In this document: one piece after another, positions 24,480-32,988 of the stretch
Numbering within the stretch: the stretch's first letter is position 1
How the letters are laid out: every line of letters begins with the position of its first letter
Origin: CAYOZN01 sp964408455
GTDB taxonomy: Bacteria; Planctomycetota; Phycisphaerae; UBA1845; UTPLA1
Length of the DNA stretch: 64,000 nt
Direction of reading: 5' to 3'
NCBI GenBank assembly: GCA_964408455.1
Contig: CAYOZN010000003.1
Span: forward strand, 124,001 to 188,000
Translations under genes and position numbers: made by a program
The notes under the pieces: generated by a model
Seen by the model: the letters and a program-made list of their open reading frames with translations, nothing else
Database searches by the model: none
What the model was told of the DNA's origin: nothing

Positions 24480-25460
24480 ATGGCTGAACTCACCATGGCC
24501 AAGGCCCTCAACCTCGCCCTCCGCGAGGCCCTCGCCGAAGACCCCAAGGCCCTCGTCATGGGGCAGGATGTCGGCCAGGACGAGGGCGTCTTCCGAATTA
24601 CAGAGGGCCTCCTCAAGGAATTCGGCCCCGACCGCGTCATCGACTTCCCCGTCGCCGAATCCGCCATCGTCGGCACCGCCGTCGGTCTCTGCGTCTCCGG
24701 CCTCAAGCCCATCTGCGAGATGCAGTTCTCCGGCTTCGGCTACCACGGCTTCCACCAGATCGAAAATCACGTGGCCCGCCTTCGTAACCGCACCCGCGGC
24801 CGCTTCACCTGCCCCATGGTCATCCGCATGCCCTACGGCGGCGGCATCCGCGCCATCGAACACCACAGCGAAAGCCGCGAGGCCATCTGGGCCCATCTCC
24901 CCGGCCTCAAAGTGGTCATTCCCTCCGGCCCGCGCAATGCCCGCGCACTGCTCCGCGCATCCATTCTCGATCCCGATCCGGTCATGTTCTACGAGCCCAA
25001 GGCCAGCTACCGCGCCTTCCGCGAAGAGGTGCCCGACCAGCCCGAGACCATGCCCATCGGCAAGGCCAAGGTCGTCCGCCCCGGCAAAGACGTGACGATC
25101 ATCTCCTACGGCGCTTCCATCCGCCCCGTACTCGAAGCCGCCGAGGACCTGGAGGACGATTTCGACGTCGATGCCGAATTGATCGATCTGCTCAGCCTCG
25201 TCCCGCTCGACACCGAGACGATCAACGCGTCGGTCCGCAAGACCGGTCGCTGCGTCGTCGTCCACGAGGCGCCCAAGAACTGCGGCCCCGCCGCCGAGAT
25301 CATCGCCCGCATCGTCGAGGACAGCCTGCTCTATCTCGAGGCCCCGATCGAGCGCGTGACCGGCTACGATCTCGTGCTGCCGTTCTTCAATCTCGAGCGG
25401 CCCTACATGCCCGACCCACAGAAGGTGGTGACGGCCGTGCAGAAAGTGATGAGCTTTTGA
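24480..25460 (+). CDS. pdhB: Pyruvate dehydrogenase E1 component, beta subunit
   Basis: 326 residues, the usual length. Transketolase pyrimidine-binding domain at about 4-180 (VMGQDVGQDEGVFRIT, FPVAESAIVGTAVG, EMQFSGFGYHGFHQIENH, MPYGGGIRAIEHHSES) and C-terminal transketolase domain (DVTIISYGASIRPVLEAAED, ELIDLLSLVPLDTETINASV, CVVVHEAPKNCG). It pairs with PdhA to form the alpha2-beta2 E1. Start ATG has GGAG eight bases upstream. The pdhA-pdhB-pdhC order is standard; the repeats between the genes are not. Confidence 0.95.
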   Translation: MAELTMAKALNLALREALAEDPKALVMGQDVGQDEGVFRITEGLLKEFGPDRVIDFPVAESAIVGTAVGLCVSGLKPICEMQFSGFGYHGFHQIENHVARLRNRTRGRFTCPMVIRMPYGGGIRAIEHHSESREAIWAHLPGLKVVIPSGPRNARALLRASILDPDPVMFYEPKASYRAFREEVPDQPETMPIGKAKVVRPGKDVTIISYGASIRPVLEAAEDLEDDFDVDAELIDLLSLVPLDTETINASVRKTGRCVVVHEAPKNCGPAAEIIARIVEDSLLYLEAPIERVTGYDLVLPFFNLERPYMPDPQKVVTAVQKVMSF

Positions 25461-25462
25461 TT

Positions 25463-25690
25463 CAACGTCAAGAAGTCAGAACGTCAAAAAGTAAAAACAT
25501 CAGGAATTGGAATTCCATGCATGACGTTGAGGCTGAGTCATGGCGTTCAGTTTTCGTCGCAGCCCTTTTAGATTTTCGATTTTCGACGTTTCGATTTTCT
25601 GATTCGCTATTTTGACGTTTTGACTTTTTGACGTTTTAGCTTTCGATTTTCGATTTTTGACGTTTCGATTTTCCGTCCGCGTTTCTGCTC
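25463..25690. repeat. AT-rich simple repeat (TTTTGACG / TTTTCGAT type)
   Basis: Degenerate units of TTTTTGACG, TTTCGATTTTC and, at the left end, the reverse orientation (CGTCAAAAAGT) fill the pdhB-pdhC gap. Same class as 16861-16928. Confidence 0.7.
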
Positions 25691-25705
25691 TTGAGATAAG
25701 CGACT

Positions 25706-27169
25706 ATGGCAAAAGAATTCAAACTCCCCGATCTCGGTGAAGGCATTCACGAGGCCCAGATCGTCAACGTGATGATCGCCGAAGGCGACGCCGTCAAGGA
25801 AGACCAGATGGTCATGGAGGTCGAGACCGACAAGGCCTCGGTCGAATTGCCCGTCCCCTTCGGCGGCACCATCAGCAGGCTCAACGTCAAAAAGGGCGAC
25901 ACCGTCCACGTCGGCGACGTGCTCCTCGTCGTCGATGCCGATGGCGCCGCCTCATCCGGCAGGGAAGCCACGTCCGAGGCCCCGGCGGAAAAGAAGGAAA
26001 AGCCGCAGGAAAAGCCCAAAGAGCAGCGCGTCGAGCGCAAGCCCGCCCCCGAGCCCGAGCCCGCCGAAGAACTCGACGAAGAGGAGGCCCGCCAGCGCGC
26101 CGAAGAGCCGGCCGAGATCCGCCGCCCCGCCGCCCGAGCCATGCCGCGCGAGGCCGCCGGCCGCGCCGCCGAAGGCCCCGTCCCCGCCGCCCCTTCCATC
26201 CGCCGCATGGCCCGCGAGCAGGGCGTCGACCTGCGTCAGGTCCATGGCACCGGACCCGGCGGCCGCGTCGTCCGCGAGGATGTCGAACGCTACGTCCTCA
26301 CCGCCGAAAAGGGCGAGCCCGCCCCCCGCCGCGCCGAAGCAGATCGCCGCGACGACGAACCTCGCCGCGAGCGCGAACCCGCCCGCGACCGCCAGCCCTC
26401 CGAACCGCGCGAAGGCGGCGCGCCCTTCACCATGGTCGCCGAGCCCCTGCCCGATTTCTCCCAGTGGGGCCCCGTCCGCCGCGAAAAGGCCGCACAGATT
26501 CGCAAGACCATCGCCAAACAAATGCACCGCGCCTGGTGGATGGTCGCCCGCGTCACCCACGGCGACGAGGCAGACGTGACCGACCTCGAGGCCTTTCGCA
26601 AGGAGCACGGCAGCGTCATGGCCGACAAGGGCGTCAAGCTCACCATCACCGCCTTCGTGGTCAAGGCCGTCGCCGGGGCACTCCGCCAGCACCCGCAGTT
26701 CAACGCCTCCTTCGACGAGGCCGCCGGCGAGATCATCTACAAGGATTACGTCCACGTCGGCATCGCCGTCGATTCGCCCAAGGGCCTCATGGTCCCCGTC
26801 GTTCGCGATGCCGACCGCAAGGGCCTGATGACCATCAGCAAGGAAATGCGCGAACTCGCCGACCGCGCCCGCGAGTTCAAGCTCGATATCAGCGAGATGC
26901 GCGGCGGCACCTTCACCGTCACCAACGTCGGCTCGCTCGGTGGCACCTTCGCGACGCCGATGGTGAACTATCCCGAAGTCGCCATCCTCGGCATGGGCAA
27001 GCTCGAGGAAAAGCCCGTCGTGCGCAATGGCCAGATCGTCATCCGCAAGATGCTGCCGATGTTCCTGTCCTACGACCACCGCATCATCGACGGCGCGGAT
27101 GGCGCGCGCTTCACCAAGACGGTCCTCGGCTTCCTGGAGAACCCGCTGAACCTGCTGCTGGCGTCGTAG
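25706..27169 (+). CDS. pdhC: Dihydrolipoamide acyltransferase, E2 of the 2-oxoacid dehydrogenase complex
   Basis: 487 residues. One lipoyl domain (1-78) with the lipoylated Lys43 in VETDKASVELP; a long Pro/Glu/Arg-rich linker (about 82-160); a peripheral-subunit-binding domain (about 162-197, PSIRRMAREQGVDLRQVHGT then GPGGRVVREDV); a second charged linker; and the catalytic acyltransferase domain (about 260-487) ending with YDHRIIDGADGARF, where His458 and Asp462 are catalytic. It supplies the core of the complex fed by PdhA/PdhB. Only one lipoyl domain is present, unlike the three of E. coli. The Shine-Dalgarno is weak. Confidence 0.93.
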   Translation: MAKEFKLPDLGEGIHEAQIVNVMIAEGDAVKEDQMVMEVETDKASVELPVPFGGTISRLNVKKGDTVHVGDVLLVVDADGAASSGREATSEAPAEKKEKPQEKPKEQRVERKPAPEPEPAEELDEEEARQRAEEPAEIRRPAARAMPREAAGRAAEGPVPAAPSIRRMAREQGVDLRQVHGTGPGGRVVREDVERYVLTAEKGEPAPRRAEADRRDDEPRREREPARDRQPSEPREGGAPFTMVAEPLPDFSQWGPVRREKAAQIRKTIAKQMHRAWWMVARVTHGDEADVTDLEAFRKEHGSVMADKGVKLTITAFVVKAVAGALRQHPQFNASFDEAAGEIIYKDYVHVGIAVDSPKGLMVPVVRDADRKGLMTISKEMRELADRAREFKLDISEMRGGTFTVTNVGSLGGTFATPMVNYPEVAILGMGKLEEKPVVRNGQIVIRKMLPMFLSYDHRIIDGADGARFTKTVLGFLENPLNLLLAS

Positions 27170-27221
27170 GCTCGCATGAAAAACGGAGCTTCGTGCTCGG
27201 GGCTTTGCGCTGTAAACGGAG

Positions 27222-27240
27222 CCCCGTGCTGTGCACGGGG
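27222..27240. repeat. Solo palindrome of the BIME family
   Basis: CCCCGTGCTGTGCACGGGG, one of six copies between 27.2 and 28.5 kb. Confidence 0.85.
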
Positions 27241-27314
27241 TCCCGAGCAATCACTCCCGACTCACGCACGCCCAAATCCGCAAACACTGCGAACGGTGCA
27301 CCAACTTGCTAAAG

Positions 27315-27457
27315 GAGACCCGTGCTGTGCACGGGGTCCCTCGCGCCCGCCAATACTCTCGCGCCCGTCCAAAGCGAACCCCCCAACGCCACGCGCCCCG
27401 CACGCCGCGTAAAACTTCGCCGTCCACGCCGCCGACCCCGTGCACAGCACGGGGCTC
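27315..27457. repeat. BIME/MITE-like composite element A
   Basis: A forward palindrome (27318-27336, one mismatch), a 99-base interior starting TCCCTCGCGCCC and containing GTCCAAAGCGA and CCCCGCACGCCGCG, and an inverted palindrome CCCCGTGCACAGCACGGGG (27436-27454). Nearly identical to element B except for an 18-base internal duplication. It lies just beyond the 3' end of the small membrane-protein gene. Confidence 0.85.
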
Positions 27458-27502
27458 CGTCCCGCGCCCGTGCTGCCGCGCACCCGCGCAACCATTCCCG
27501 AA

Positions 27503-28078
27503 TCACGCCCCCTCGCCCCGCGAAATCCCGCTCCGCCCCGATGCCGGCGACGCCGGGCTCCATGCCATCAATATGGCACGATCGACCGGAAACGAAAAAT
27601 CCTCGGGCCGCGAAACCCACGGCGGCAGCGCGACCGCCTGCCGCGACAGGGCCGGCAACCGGTCCGCCATCGACCGGCTCGACCGCCGGCCGGCGTAGGT
27701 GCGATGCCCCCACTGCCGCCACTGCCAATCGCGCAGATCCTCCGTCAGCCGCTCGACATCCCGCGCTCGACAGCACTCCCCGTAACTCGCCCGCCGCGTG
27801 CCGCCTTCGCCGCCGCCGTTCCCCGCGTCCCCCGTCAGCGTCCGCCCGCACGGGCAGGCATCCCCGTGCGCCACGGTACCCAGCCGCTCATAGTGCCTGC
27901 GAAGTGGCACCGGCCCGCCGCGCCGGCAGAAATACAGCACGATCAAACCCGCCGCCAACCCCGCCGCCAGCACCAGCACCACGACCATCGCCGGTCGCCC
28001 CGCCGCCGCGGCAAGCACCCGCGACGCGTACGCCGGATAGCGACTGTCCGCAAGCCAAATGGCAGGGTCTGTTGCCAC
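27503..28078 (-). CDS. Small membrane protein with Cys motifs, unknown function
   Basis: About 191 residues if started at GTG 28078. GC at third codon positions is high across the frame, unlike the repeat DNA around it. One membrane segment (AMVVVLVLAAGLAAGLIVLY) is followed by RRHYERLGTVAHGDACPCGR and, 25 residues on, YGECCRARDVERLTEDL, which could bind metal or form disulphides. The rest is Trp/Arg-rich (DWQWRQWGHRTYAG). I recognise no family. ATG 28207 would add an unlikely Ala/Gly-rich head. The gene is bracketed by direct copies of the palindromic element. Confidence 0.55.
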   Translation of the reverse strand: MATDPAIWLADSRYPAYASRVLAAAAGRPAMVVVLVLAAGLAAGLIVLYFCRRGGPVPLRRHYERLGTVAHGDACPCGRTLTGDAGNGGGEGGTRRASYGECCRARDVERLTEDLRDWQWRQWGHRTYAGRRSSRSMADRLPALSRQAVALPPWVSRPEDFSFPVDRAILMAWSPASPASGRSGISRGEGA

Positions 28079-28248
28079 GTCCTCGCCCTCTCTCGCTCCC
28101 GCCGCCGCTCCACCGCCCGACGCCCGGACACGCGACACCGCGACAGGAATTATGCAACACTGCGCAGCTCGGCCGATGATAAACGCTCCCGTTTTACCGA
28201 CTCCCACCCTCGCCGGCAGCGCAACAAGAACCCGCTCGCCCGACTATC

Positions 28249-28376
28249 GGAGCCCCGTGCTGTGCACGGGGTCCCTCGCGCCCTCCCAGTCTCCCGCGCC
28301 CATCCAAAGCCAACCCGCCAACGCCCCCTCCCGCCTGTTCCATTATGCCCGCGAAACTCCGCCTCATCTGATTAAC
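28249..28376. repeat. One-ended BIME-like element C
   Basis: Palindrome at 28253-28271, then TCCCTCGCGCCC and a CCATCCAAAGCCAAC segment related to the interiors of A and B, but no closing inverted palindrome before element B begins. Confidence 0.75.
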
Positions 28377-28502
28377 AGAGCCCCGTGCTGTGCACGGGGT
28401 CCCTCGCGCCCGTCCAAAGCGATCCCCCCAACGCCCCGCGCCCCGCACGCCGCGCAAAACCTCACCGTCCACTCCGCCGACCCCGTGCACAGCACGGGGC
28501 TC
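28377..28502. repeat. BIME/MITE-like composite element B
   Basis: Forward palindrome (28381-28399), 81-base interior and inverted palindrome (28481-28499), giving perfect terminal inverted repeats of about 24 bases. It has the same orientation as element A, about 1 kb away. Confidence 0.85.
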
Positions 28503-28623
28503 CGTTTGCGCCACGCAACGCCGCGCAGTATGCCGACGGCCCGCTTGTCGCCGCCCAGCAACGGGCAAATCGCCACGTCCGCCCCGCACCCTCGGACGCT
28601 CGCCAGAGGCGATTGGCCGCGGT

Positions 28624-28629
28624 TACACT
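28624..28629 (+). promoter_or_regulatory. Possible -10 of the lnt operon
   Basis: TACACT (4/6) six bases before the lnt ATG; there is no Shine-Dalgarno site between them, so a leaderless transcript is possible. No -35 is evident. Confidence 0.25.
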
Positions 28630-28635
28630 TTCCGT

Positions 28636-31089
28636 ATGAGTCGAACGCCCGAGGAAAATGCCCCGGCACTCCCAGCCGATTCACCGGCGCGCGCAGGGAG
28701 CGGGCGCGCCGCTCCGACGGCGCGCCAGGATGATCCACCGACAGGGCCATCAACCACCGCGGCAGAGTCAGCCAGCGCCACGGCAGGGCCAGCCAGCGCC
28801 GCGGCAGGGCCAACCACCGCACCGGCACGGCCATCCACCGCCCCGGGAAGTTCCCCCAACGCAAATACACATGGCTCCCGGGCAAGCGGCCCGCTGCCGA
28901 CCGGCGAATCCGCCAATCGCTCGCGCCGCAGTCGCGATCGCGGCACCGCCCTCTTCGGCCCCGAGACGCCGGAAGGCGCCCTCCGCCTGGTCGGCCCCAT
29001 GGCCCCCATCCGGCATCGCCGTTTCGTTTTCCTGCTCTGCGCGGTCTCCTGGGCGCTCTCCTGTCTCATTTTTCCCGACATCAACATCGGCGCCGTTGCA
29101 TTCGTCTGCCTGACCCCGTGGCTGGTGGCCGTGTGCACCGCCGAGCGGGCGCGGTTTCTCTATTTCGCAAGCTTTCTGTTCGGGTTCGGGTTCTTCGCCG
29201 TCAACATCCGGTTCATTCGCTACGTGACGAACGAGGGATACCTGGCCCTGTGTGTCATGTATGGGGCACTCTTCGTTCTGGCGGCGTGGCTGATCCGCCA
29301 TGGGTATCAGCGGCGGAGCTGGCCGGTGTGCCTGGTGGCGCCGATCGTGTGGACGGCGTTCGAGTTTGCGCGATCAACGGTGCCCTTCGGCGGTTTTCCG
29401 TGGCTGATCCTCGGGCACAGCCAGTATCGCTTCTTGACGTTCATCCAGATTGCGGACGTGTTCGGGGCTTACGGCGTCAGCTTCGTGGTGGTCATGGTGA
29501 ACGGCTGGCTGGCCGATCTGCTGGTGCAGCCGATTCTCTTTTCGCGGCGCGAACGGAAGACACATCTCCCCGCAGGATCGGTGATCACGCTCGGCGCGGT
29601 GGCGGCGACGCTGATCTACGGCCTGGCCCAGAGTTCCGGCAGCGATCTCGCGCCCGGCCCGCGGGTCGCGGTCGTGCAGCACGATTTTCTGCAACTGGTG
29701 GAGCCACGCCCGGGGCAGCGGTTCGATCCTGACGACGTCTTTGATTCCCATCTTGAACTCGCGCGGCAGGCGGCGGCACACGATCCCAGGCCCGATCTGA
29801 TCGTGCTGCCCGAGGCGATCATCTCGTACTGCTACGCGAACGACGATTTTCTGAGGGCCGATCGCGTGGCATTGGACGAGATGCAGAAGCAGCGCTTCGG
29901 CACGCGCGTGTCCCAGGGCTATCTCGCAGCGGTGCAGCGCGAGGCGCAGCGGATGGTCGGCCGGATACAGGAACTGACCAACGAGACGGGCGTGCCGATG
30001 ATCGTGGGCCTGCCGGCGCTGGAGTTTGAACCGGCCTCGCGGCGCGTCGATGCCTACAACTCGACGTACATGTTCCTTCCGGGTTCGGCGGGGCCGGTCG
30101 CGCGATACGACAAGCAACACCTGGTCCTGTTCGGCGAGTATGTGCCCTTCCGCGATAAATATCCCGCGATCTACCAGTTCTTCAACCGGCTCACGCCGTT
30201 CGGCAAGGAGGGCTACCACTACTCGCTCTCGTCGGGCAGCGGCTATCGCGTTTTCGAATTCGAGGCCGCGTCGCAGGGGGGCAAGTCGTTCCGGGCCGGG
30301 ACGCCGATCTGCTACGAGGAGATCATGCCGTACGTCGCGCGGCATTTCGTGCGAGGCGACACATCGGTCGGGGAGCGCAAGAACCTCGACATGCTGATCA
30401 CCGTCAGTAACGACGGCTGGTTTTATTATTCGCACGAGCTCGAGCAGCACCTGTCGGGAGCTGTTTTTCGGGCAATCGAAAACCGCATCGCGGTCGCCCG
30501 CAGCGTCAACACCGGCGGCAGCGGCGTCATTTGGCCCAACGGCAAGGTGCACAGCCGCGTGCGGCTGTCGGCCGAGCAGTTGAGCCACCTGGATGCGGTG
30601 GATGCGGCGCTGGCAAAGCTGGCCGCGGTCGGAGAGAAGCTCGAAACGCTCCCGCGCGAGGAGAAGGCCTTCGCGGCAGCGAGGGAAGAGATCGAGGCGA
30701 TCGTCGCGAGTGAATATCTCCCGGCGTTGCGGGCGATGGGGCTGGAGTTCGCCCACCGGGCACGGCGCCTGCTCGCCCCGCGGGGCAATCTGACGGTTCG
30801 AAACACGCGTTTAGCCGAGAGCATCGAAATCTATCGCTTTCTGGTGAACGACGATCGCGAGATCGCCAGGCGCTGGCGCGAGCGTCCCGACACGGCGCCG
30901 GGTTACCTGGTCGACACGATCACGCTCGACGATCGGCGTACCGCGTATACCCGCTGGGGAGACTGGTTTGCCGTCATGACGGTTGGACTGTCGGCACTGA
31001 TGGCAGTAGATTGGACGCTCGTCCGCACCCGCCGCTCTCGCGGCGCGCCGGGGCAGCGAGACAAGGCCAAGGAAGGTCGCCGGACATGA
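28636..31089 (+). CDS. lnt: Apolipoprotein N-acyltransferase Lnt, extended form
   Basis: Inner-membrane enzyme that N-acylates lipoproteins, the last step of lipoprotein maturation. 817 residues, against about 510 in E. coli. Residues 1-130 are a low-complexity Ala/Pro/Ser/Thr head. Several membrane spans follow, then the nitrilase domain with the triad Glu393 (VLPEAII), Lys493 (YDKQHLVLFGEYVPF) and Cys559 (GTPICYEEI). An additional charged helical insert (about 650-770) precedes the final membrane span. The frame is open further upstream, but only through repeat DNA. It leads an operon with four envelope genes. Confidence 0.93.
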   Translation: MSRTPEENAPALPADSPARAGSGRAAPTARQDDPPTGPSTTAAESASATAGPASAAAGPTTAPARPSTAPGSSPNANTHGSRASGPLPTGESANRSRRSRDRGTALFGPETPEGALRLVGPMAPIRHRRFVFLLCAVSWALSCLIFPDINIGAVAFVCLTPWLVAVCTAERARFLYFASFLFGFGFFAVNIRFIRYVTNEGYLALCVMYGALFVLAAWLIRHGYQRRSWPVCLVAPIVWTAFEFARSTVPFGGFPWLILGHSQYRFLTFIQIADVFGAYGVSFVVVMVNGWLADLLVQPILFSRRERKTHLPAGSVITLGAVAATLIYGLAQSSGSDLAPGPRVAVVQHDFLQLVEPRPGQRFDPDDVFDSHLELARQAAAHDPRPDLIVLPEAIISYCYANDDFLRADRVALDEMQKQRFGTRVSQGYLAAVQREAQRMVGRIQELTNETGVPMIVGLPALEFEPASRRVDAYNSTYMFLPGSAGPVARYDKQHLVLFGEYVPFRDKYPAIYQFFNRLTPFGKEGYHYSLSSGSGYRVFEFEAASQGGKSFRAGTPICYEEIMPYVARHFVRGDTSVGERKNLDMLITVSNDGWFYYSHELEQHLSGAVFRAIENRIAVARSVNTGGSGVIWPNGKVHSRVRLSAEQLSHLDAVDAALAKLAAVGEKLETLPREEKAFAAAREEIEAIVASEYLPALRAMGLEFAHRARRLLAPRGNLTVRNTRLAESIEIYRFLVNDDREIARRWRERPDTAPGYLVDTITLDDRRTAYTRWGDWFAVMTVGLSALMAVDWTLVRTRRSRGAPGQRDKAKEGRRT

Positions 31090-32309
31090 TCGACATCTCA
31101 CGTCTGCCGGAACGCCGAACCGCACGTGCCGCGGTGCCGGCCGTCTTCCCGCACCCATTCGAGCGTACGAGGCCGCGCGGCAGCGACGGGACGTGCGTGC
31201 AACCGGCGTCCGCGGTGTGGCTGCTGTCGGGCGCGCTTCTGTGTCAGGGATGTGTCGCACCGACAGCGAGCGTTCCCACCGTTTCGGAACAGGCGGGCCT
31301 GCGGGCCATGGCGCTGAAGACGATCGAGGAAGCTGCCTTCGGCGAAAAGCCGGCGCTTCGCATCCACGCGCTGGAGGCGTTTGCCGAGGCAGCACCGCGC
31401 GAGGGTCTTGCGTGCCTGGCCATTCCGCTCAATGTCGAGTCGCTGTACCACGGAACGTGCTTTGCCGCCCTGCTGGCGGCGGGGCGGGCAGCCGAACTGG
31501 GCCCGCTGGATGAGAAGCTGGCCTCCGACATTCGAACGCGCGCCGAATCACCCAACGGGAACGTGCGAGCCGCGGCGATCTATGGCCTGCACAAAATGGG
31601 CGACACGTCGCGCACCGGCGATCTGGCGGAACTCGTTCTCCACCACAAGGACCCGTCGGTGCGGGCGAATGCGGCGCTGGTGCTGGGCAAGCTGGGCGAG
31701 CCATCGTCAATCAAGCTTCTGCAGACGGCCCTGCGCCGCGAAGAAAAGACGCTCCCCAAGCTTCAGATCCTCGAATCGCTGGCCATGCTCGGCGACGATC
31801 ATGCCGCCAACCGGCTGATGTTCGAGGGCCGAAGCGAAGTCGCGCAACAGTGTGAAGTCGCATTGAGTCTGCTGGCGAATGCCGGTCACGGCGGGGCGGA
31901 GGAGCTGTTTTTGTATCGCTTCCAGACGTCGCCATACCCGGAGATCAAGCTCCAGGCAGCGCGCGGGCTGGCGAGGCTCGGTTCGCGGATGGGCGTCGAG
32001 TATGCGAGGGATGTCCTTCGCGCGGATCATTCATCGAGGAGCTTCAGCCAGTCGCCCGCGGAACAGACAAATGCCCGGCTGCGCGTCCTTGCGGCGCTGG
32101 TGCTTGAGCAGGTGGGCGAGCCGGATGCCCTGGCCGATTTGCGGCGTATCCTGGCCGATCCGAAACAGGATGCCAGTGCCAGGATCGCCGTCGCGCGGGC
32201 CACGATCCGCATCATTGAGCGCGCCCGTCCGATTGCAGAGCCCGCCACAGTGGTCGAGAGCCAGGCCGGGCCCGCCGGCACAGAGGAGAGCGCCGCGCCG
32301 GCCGGCTGA
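31086..32309 (+). CDS. HEAT-repeat protein, probable lipoprotein
   Basis: 407 residues, overlapping the lnt stop codon by ATGA, so translation is coupled. A hydrophobic segment WLLSGALLCQGC near residue 56 could be a lipoprotein signal with a poor lipobox. The remainder is helical repeats of the HEAT/PBS-lyase type: VRAAAIYGLHKMGDTSRTGD, VRANAALVLGKLGEPSSIKL, LRVLAALVLEQVGEPDALAD. The repeats suggest a binding scaffold; the envelope-operon context suggests a link to lipoprotein or wall assembly, an inference. Confidence 0.8.
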   Translation: MIDISRLPERRTARAAVPAVFPHPFERTRPRGSDGTCVQPASAVWLLSGALLCQGCVAPTASVPTVSEQAGLRAMALKTIEEAAFGEKPALRIHALEAFAEAAPREGLACLAIPLNVESLYHGTCFAALLAAGRAAELGPLDEKLASDIRTRAESPNGNVRAAAIYGLHKMGDTSRTGDLAELVLHHKDPSVRANAALVLGKLGEPSSIKLLQTALRREEKTLPKLQILESLAMLGDDHAANRLMFEGRSEVAQQCEVALSLLANAGHGGAEELFLYRFQTSPYPEIKLQAARGLARLGSRMGVEYARDVLRADHSSRSFSQSPAEQTNARLRVLAALVLEQVGEPDALADLRRILADPKQDASARIAVARATIRIIERARPIAEPATVVESQAGPAGTEESAAPAG

Positions 32310-32341
32310 TTCACAGGCCGTGCCTTCGTCCGTGTCCGCCC

Positions 32342-32869
32342 ATGCGTTGGATTGCATTCTTCATCGTGCTTTACCTGCTGACGGTGCTCCAGACGACCGT
32401 CGCGCCGTTCGTGGCGATTCACGGCGTGGTTCCGCATCTGCTGATCATCTTCGCGGTTCACTACATCCTAAGCGCGAAGGAAATCGACGCGGCCCTGGCC
32501 TGCTGGTGCATCGGCTTTGCGATCGATCTGACGACCCTGAATTTCGCGGGTTATTCGAACGTCGGTGTCTATTCCTTCAGCCTGGGGCTGATCGGCTTCG
32601 TGGCCGTGCGCATGCGGGAGTTGACCTTCCGCGACAGCCCGGTCGCCCAGTGCCTCTTTACGTTTGCCGTTCTCGTTTCGCTTGGCATCATGACCGGGCT
32701 GCACGCGGCGTATGTGCTGGGGGATGGGTCGGCGTTCTGGCAACAATTCACACTGGCATGGTGGCAGGCGGTGTATACCGGGATGATGGCGCCGTACGGC
32801 CTGTGGATTCTGAACCGCCTGCGGGCCGTGCTCGGTGTTGGTGTGCCATCGCGCATGCGCGTGGTATGA
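32342..32869 (+). CDS. mreD: Rod shape-determining protein MreD
   Basis: 175-residue polytopic inner-membrane protein of the elongasome, with about five membrane spans (RWIAFFIVLYLLTVLQ at the N-terminus, HLLIIFAVHYIL, GFAIDLTTLNFAG). The length and Asp in the third span are typical of MreD. It is followed by mrdA and rodA, the standard order. mreB and mreC are not upstream; their place is taken by lnt and a HEAT protein. Confidence 0.85.
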   Translation: MRWIAFFIVLYLLTVLQTTVAPFVAIHGVVPHLLIIFAVHYILSAKEIDAALACWCIGFAIDLTTLNFAGYSNVGVYSFSLGLIGFVAVRMRELTFRDSPVAQCLFTFAVLVSLGIMTGLHAAYVLGDGSAFWQQFTLAWWQAVYTGMMAPYGLWILNRLRAVLGVGVPSRMRVV

Positions 32870-32988
32870 TTCGGCCCACGCCTTCCATCGCCACGTAACA
32901 TGGTGTGGTTGCGGATGAGTTGCGCGAAGCGGCGCCGGCAGGCCGCCGGCGTTCTTCACGGTGTTTGGCGATATGCCCTAGTAGAGAC

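Larger units (their letters stand above)
27170..27502. other. Gap after pdhC with palindromic repeats
   Basis: No gene supported. Contains a solo palindrome (27222-27240) and composite element A (27315-27457). The many short frames with HGVP- or VLCTGS-like strings are translations of the palindrome and not proteins. Confidence 0.6.
28079..28635. other. Gap with palindromic elements ahead of lnt
   Basis: Contains a one-ended element (palindrome 28253-28271), element B (28377-28502) and the lnt -10. No gene. A minus-strand CATAAT near 28151 may serve the small membrane-protein gene. Confidence 0.6.

Noticed and set aside
27230..28620. Small proteins with HGVP or VLCTGS strings in the BIME region
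   Set aside because: They are translations of the repeated palindrome in several frames, lack Shine-Dalgarno sites and have no stable family pattern.
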